Source of the DNA: Sandaracinaceae bacterium
GTDB lineage: Bacteria; Myxococcota_A; Polyangia; Polyangiales; JAFGIB01
DNA: 9,298 nt
Assembly: GCA_017881145.1 (NCBI GenBank)
Contig: JADGRG010000487.1
Location: 1-9,298 of the forward strand
Direction of reading: 5' to 3'
Every line of letters begins with the position of its first letter. Within the stretch, counting starts at the first letter, position 1. Below the pieces are notes generated by a model. The model was given only the letters and a program-made list of their open reading frames with translations, ran no database searches and was not told where the DNA came from. This document shows positions 6,801-9,298 of this stretch, piece by piece. Both the position numbers and the translations under genes were made by a program.

Positions 6801-7081
6801 TCGGGCCCGAGGATGGTCTCGTCCAGCTCGCGCGGGCTGTAGCGACGCAGCCAATAGGCCAGCGTGTTCTGCGCCGCGCTCACCTGCGGCATCGGCGGCT
6901 TGCCCGCCAGCTTTGCGGGGCAAACGCGGGCACTCTTCGGCGCTGGCCTCGCCGTGGAATGCTGCTCGCTGCACGCGGCTGCTCCGGCAACGCAGCCCAG
7001 CAGCAGCATGCGCAACGCAGCCGCACGGAGGTGCCGCGCTCGGCGGTGCACGCGCGTCGGAGGTGGCTGATGGTCGTGCAT
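3833..7081 (-). CDS. Large exported NlpC/P60 (C40) peptidase lipoprotein with SH3 domains and a second Cys/His domain
   Basis: Probable peptidoglycan-stem-peptide hydrolase of the cell envelope, 1082 residues from ATG 7081. That start gives a basic n-region, a hydrophobic LLLGCVAGAAA and a lipidation Cys at 37 (or 30); the in-frame GTG at 7156 would add 25 residues with no clear signal and is less likely. Order: N-terminal stabilising segment with YSPRELDETILGPEDVARY (81-99); SH3-like region (about 170-245); a second SH3-like region (about 265-310); NlpC/P60 domain (about 316-470) with C344 in GRDCSGL, H404 in LPGHIMLYLG and H421 in MALHALG, the full catalytic set; a Pro/Ala linker; a possible beta-sandwich (498-590); and a C-terminal half whose PDCADLPYALRAYF (C672) and YADPYGHVMMI (H776) mimic the NlpC Cys and His motifs. 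C696 and C707 could form a disulfide. The last 250 residues are unrecognised. The 96-base gap from ilvN holds no convincing terminator; TATGCT at 7113-7108 may be a -10, and the Shine-Dalgarno is weak. Confidence 0.88.
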   Translation of the reverse strand: MHDHQPPPTRVHRRARHLRAAALRMLLLGCVAGAAACSEQHSTARPAPKSARVCPAKLAGKPPMPQVSAAQNTLAYWLRRYSPRELDETILGPEDVARYDAAIGRRPGHEVYSQRDLSVPVDPLLLASDVRERLTQMQPLLAKHELVDATGQPLSQPQLSAFAEPMPPLHTSLRVVLAPAAMRCGPFDGSLYKLPIEPAYDKNACGTLQAQEVVELLGANQGGLQLARSRYSLGFLAADAKLSPAVPEDLIDALVHGPRLYASQDTPVSTRVAAALTLPKHATLPLLPSGQALLATASGFLRVAAPATLAATKRPLTRRAVLTAAFLFADSPYGLGGARAGRDCSGLLVDIFDTFDLALPRYSGWQAEAGSYAVNLSGATETEKLRRLDLTARTGVVLLHLPGHIMLYLGRSEAGVPMALHALGDYAQPCDGGGESVVSVQRTVVSTLDVGRGSSRTAFLERLDRLVVFARQPPPELSAYLLPRPQPSAAPPALAAQCKDDAETRIFITPALPLQGKPLRVIVTSSVSHPEALLQLYDASGAAVPIDETRLGGGGPPVTLVARLAKPLAGRYTAVLGYADTVLACRRVLLHETPLAEPKARPTDPIWEPRWRWERDTENLWSAFVEQLFMGPADDEQTWTNLQSLLRDPSRNLLHDHLGLGEDDRLVIEPDCADLPYALRAYFAWKLKLPYAFRRCSRGRTHQPPTCGELSSTFAERGELDAVAAFDRFVNRDVRSGVHSATGRTHPNDSATDLYPVALTRSSLAPGTIYADPYGHVMMISRWFAQESIPGSHYGVLMAAEAQPDGTIGRRRFWQGSFLFDPSTESVGAGFKHFRPLSYDRQKREISALDNDALRENREFPRFSLEQYTGQKEDFYERMDALINPTPLDPNERMRSLVDALEEAVRRRVLAVDNGETFMRAHPRTVVEMPRGARIFETEGAWEDYATPSRDMRLLIAIDTVLALPERIEHKPERFALPAGAESARVAAQVRQALAKELASRAFTYTRSDGTHQPLTLMDVTSRAEALEIAYNPNECVEIRWGAPEGSSERARCTRHAPPDQTARELAYRRWFHSRMRPARDE

Positions 7082-7177
7082 GCTCAAGCGGAGCGAGCTC
7101 CCAGCCAAGCATAGACAAAAGTCCGCGTTGAGACCCGCGCCTAAACCGGCTACCACTCCCGCCCAGCGAGTCGCGGC

Positions 7178-7711
7178 TCATGCCACGTTGTTCAGGAGGT
7201 GCGCGAAGTGGGACGCGCCGCTGTCCATCACGATCTTGCCGGAGCGAATCAGCTCTTCGATGCCGTAGGGTCGCAACGCCGAGAGGCAGTCGTCGATCTC
7301 CTCGCTGGTGCCGGTCAGCCGCAACATGAGTGTGTCCTCGGCGTCGTCGATGGCGAGACATTCGAAGTTTTCGGTGATGCGCAGGATATCGGCGCGGCCC
7401 TCGCGCGCGGTGCGCAGCTTGACCAGCGCGATTTCGACTTCCACAGGCGTCTTGTCGCGGTGATCGGTCACGTAAACCACGTCGATCAGCTTGCCGAGTT
7501 GCTTCAGCATTTGGTCGACGTTCTTGGCGTCGCCACGGCTGGTGATCGTCATCCGCGCGAAACCCTCTTTTGCGCCAGGGCTGACGGCGAGGCTCTCGAT
7601 GTTGTAGCCGCGTCGCGCGAACACTAAAGCGATGCGCACCAGCACGCCAGGGTGGTCGTTGGTGATAATCGAAACGGTATGCAACGCCTTCTTGTGCTCT
7701 GCGCCGGTCAT
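7178..7711 (-). CDS. ilvN: Acetolactate synthase regulatory (small) subunit IlvN/IlvH
   Basis: Regulatory subunit of acetohydroxyacid synthase; it activates the catalytic subunit and confers feedback control by branched-chain amino acids, usually valine. Length 177 residues (E. coli IlvH 163). An ACT domain covers about residues 10-85: LHTVSIITNDHPGVLVRIALVFARRGYNIESL spans 10-41. The C-terminal ALCT-type domain runs from about 90, with ALVKL, LRLTGT and the closing GIEELIRSGKIVMDSG near 149-164. At positions tied to valine binding in E. coli IlvH (N11, G14, S17, N29), the residues here are D19, G22, V25 and N37, so two of four differ. The start chosen is ATG 7711, which overlaps the ilvB stop as TGATG; GTG 7714, one codon upstream, is the alternative. 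A ribosome site AGAGG lies 9 bases before the ATG, so translation is probably coupled to ilvB. Confidence 0.97.
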   Translation of the reverse strand: MTGAEHKKALHTVSIITNDHPGVLVRIALVFARRGYNIESLAVSPGAKEGFARMTITSRGDAKNVDQMLKQLGKLIDVVYVTDHRDKTPVEVEIALVKLRTAREGRADILRITENFECLAIDDAEDTLMLRLTGTSEEIDDCLSALRPYGIEELIRSGKIVMDSGASHFAHLLNNVA

Positions 7712-9298
7712 CACGTGCTGCCTCTGGGCTTTGCGAGCTTCTGCTTGGGCCGCTCAATGAGCATGTCGCCGTAAGGGGCGCCAGCGGGGATCATCGGGAA
7801 GACGTTGTCTTCCTTCACGACCACGGCTTCGATCACGCAAGGACCATCGTTGTATTTCATGGCCTGCTTGAGCACGCGGTCCACGTCGGTGGGCTTGCGG
7901 ATGTAAAAGCCCTTCACCCCGTAGGCGCGCGCCAGCTTCACGAAGTCAGGGTTGCCTTCCAGATCGACACCGCTCAGGCGGTTGTCGAAGAAGAGCTCTT
8001 GCCACTGCCGGACCATGCCGAGGTAGTTGTTGTTGATGATCAACACTTTGACCGGCAGCTTGTGGATGGCTGCGGTGGCGAGCTCGCACATCGTCATCTG
8101 GAAGCCGCCATCGCCGACCACTGCCCAGACCGGCGTCTTCGGTCGCGCGAACTGCGCGCCGATGGCAGCCGGGAAACCGAAGCCCATCGTGCCCGCGCCG
8201 CCCGAGGACAGCCACATGCGGTTCGCGCGCGTGCGCAGGAACTGTGCGGCCCACATCTGATGTTGGCCGACGTCGGTCGTGATCAGCGCCTCGCCTTGGG
8301 TCAGCTCGTTGAGGCGATCGAGCACGTGCTGAGCGCGCAGGGATTTGCCTCGGCTCGGATACTTGAGCGGAAACTCCTTGCGCCAGCCCTGACACCGTTC
8401 GAGCCATTCCTCGGTGTCCAAACGGCCCACCAGCGGGAGCAGATCTTCGATGACCAAGCGAGCGTCACCCAGCACCTGCACGTGGCTGGTCACCGTCTTG
8501 TCGAACTCGGCCGGATCCACGTCGACGTGGATGCGTGTCGCGTCCTTGCAGAACTCGGAGATGCGGCCCGCGATGCGGTCGTCCCAGCGCGCACCGATCG
8601 CCATGATGAGGTCGCAGCCGATGATGGCCTTGTTGGCGTACGCGGTGCCGTGCATGCCCAGCATGCCCAGGTGCAGCGCCTTGTCCTCGGCGACCGCGCC
8701 CTTGCCGAGCAGCGTGTTCACGACGGGGGCGTGCAGCTTCTCGGCAAGTTGTGTGATGGCCGCCCCGGCGCCCGCGATGACCGAGCCGTGGCCCACGTAG
8801 AGCAGCGGGCGCTTGGAGCGGGCAATCGCAGCGGCGGCCGCTTCCAGCGCTTCGGCGCTGGCGCGCCCGGGCACGGAGTAACCAGGGATCTTCACGCGCT
8901 CCTGATCCGGAGCGGTGCAGATCGCCGAAGTCACGTCCTTCGGCAGATCGATCAGGATGGGCCCAGGCCGGCCGCTCGTCGCCAAGTAGAAAGCCTCGTG
9001 CATGATGCGCGGGATGTCTGCGACGTCGGTGACGAGGTAGCTGTGCTTCACGACGGGATAGGTGATGCCCGTCACGTCGGCTTCCTGGAATGCGTCTTTG
9101 CCGAGGTTGAACGTGGGCGTCTGGCCGGTGAGCACGATCATCGGGACCGAGTCCATCAGCGCCGTCAGAAGGCCGGTCACGGTGTTGGTCGCACCTGGCC
9201 CTGAGGTTACCAGTACGATGCCAGGCTTGCCTGTGGCACGCGCGTAGCCGTCGGCCATGTGGGTTGCACCCTGCTCATGGCGCGTGAGGATGAGCTTG
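7711..9298 (-). CDS. ilvB: Acetolactate synthase catalytic (large) subunit IlvB, 5' end beyond window
   Basis: ThDP-dependent acetohydroxyacid synthase catalytic subunit: condenses two pyruvates to acetolactate, or pyruvate with 2-ketobutyrate to acetohydroxybutyrate, the first common step of Val, Leu and Ile synthesis. The first internal ATG is at 9258, but the frame stays open to the window edge and reads KLILTRHEQGATH before it, containing the catalytic Glu (codon 9274-9276). The true start is therefore outside; 528 codons are visible and perhaps 40-60 residues are missing. Landmarks: MADGYARATGKPG and SGPGATN (near 9258-9190), DAFQEADVTGITYPVVKHSYLV (near 9093-9028), the FAD-region and central domain, SSGGAGTMGFGFPAAIGAQFA (near 8208-8146), and the ThDP/Mg motif GDGG...INNNY with about 25 residues between (near 8116-8023), followed by MVRQWQELFF. 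The stop codon TGA overlaps the ilvN ATG. Nothing suggests loss of function. Confidence 0.98.
   Translation of the reverse strand, partial: KLILTRHEQGATHMADGYARATGKPGIVLVTSGPGATNTVTGLLTALMDSVPMIVLTGQTPTFNLGKDAFQEADVTGITYPVVKHSYLVTDVADIPRIMHEAFYLATSGRPGPILIDLPKDVTSAICTAPDQERVKIPGYSVPGRASAEALEAAAAAIARSKRPLLYVGHGSVIAGAGAAITQLAEKLHAPVVNTLLGKGAVAEDKALHLGMLGMHGTAYANKAIIGCDLIMAIGARWDDRIAGRISEFCKDATRIHVDVDPAEFDKTVTSHVQVLGDARLVIEDLLPLVGRLDTEEWLERCQGWRKEFPLKYPSRGKSLRAQHVLDRLNELTQGEALITTDVGQHQMWAAQFLRTRANRMWLSSGGAGTMGFGFPAAIGAQFARPKTPVWAVVGDGGFQMTMCELATAAIHKLPVKVLIINNNYLGMVRQWQELFFDNRLSGVDLEGNPDFVKLARAYGVKGFYIRKPTDVDRVLKQAMKYNDGPCVIEAVVVKEDNVFPMIPAGAPYGDMLIERPKQKLAKPRGST
7721..7725 (-). promoter_or_regulatory. 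Ribosome binding site of ilvN inside the ilvB 3' end
   Basis: AGAGG on the minus strand lies 9 bases before the ilvN ATG at 7711 and within the last ilvB codons. It supports the ATG start and re-initiation at the TGATG stop-start overlap. Confidence 0.6.

Noticed and set aside
7082..7156. Lipoprotein gene starting at GTG 7156
   Set aside because: The extra 25 residues do not form a sensible signal sequence, and the purine-rich stretch is directly against the GTG; ATG 7081 gives a normal basic n-region and lipobox.
6567..7757. Minus-strand frame (396 codons) across ilvN and the lipoprotein 5' end
   Set aside because: It is an out-of-frame shadow; the overlapping ilvN and lipoprotein frames carry the conserved motifs.
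7999..9204. Long plus-strand open frame (401 codons) opposite ilvB
   Set aside because: It is antisense to an unmistakable, fully conserved ilvB; its Arg/Ala/His-rich translation has no recognisable motif and is a typical by-product of GC-rich coding DNA.

Overview
The window is GC-rich and densely coding: seven protein genes and five short gaps of at most about 115 bases. Codon use with G/C at third positions, a very large exported NlpC/P60 lipoprotein, a Tat-exported PhoX-like enzyme ending in a hydrophobic segment plus Arg/Lys cluster, and an orphan FHA protein together suggest a myxobacterium-like member of Myxococcota (former Deltaproteobacteria). This assignment is inference; no rRNA or other phylogenetic marker is present. 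I see no tRNA, CRISPR array, insertion sequence, integrase or phage gene.

Left part, plus strand (1-2381): a chlorite dismutase-family (Cld/HemQ-like) heme protein, a small FHA-domain protein, and PdxJ, which makes pyridoxine 5'-phosphate in vitamin B6 synthesis. The FHA gene has a good sigma-70-type promoter so close to its start codon that its mRNA may be nearly leaderless. PdxJ ends only 7 bases from the stop of the convergent gene.

Middle part, minus strand (2389-7081): a cell-envelope pair. The upstream gene encodes a roughly 1080-residue exported lipoprotein with SH3-like domains, an NlpC/P60 peptidase with its Cys-His-His set, a possible beta-sandwich, and a second Cys/His region that looks like another papain-like domain. 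Forty-six bases after its stop comes a Tat-exported, PhoX/DUF839-type phosphatase-like protein with a probable C-terminal membrane anchor.

Right part, minus strand (7178-9298): ilvB (cut by the window edge) and ilvN, the catalytic and regulatory subunits of acetolactate synthase for branched-chain amino acids. They overlap as TGATG. ilvC does not follow; the envelope pair does.

No complete new multi-gene system is evident. The items most worth following are the second peptidase-like half of the large lipoprotein, the tail-anchored PhoX-like protein, and the TAGAAT elements lying about 10 bases before two start codons.
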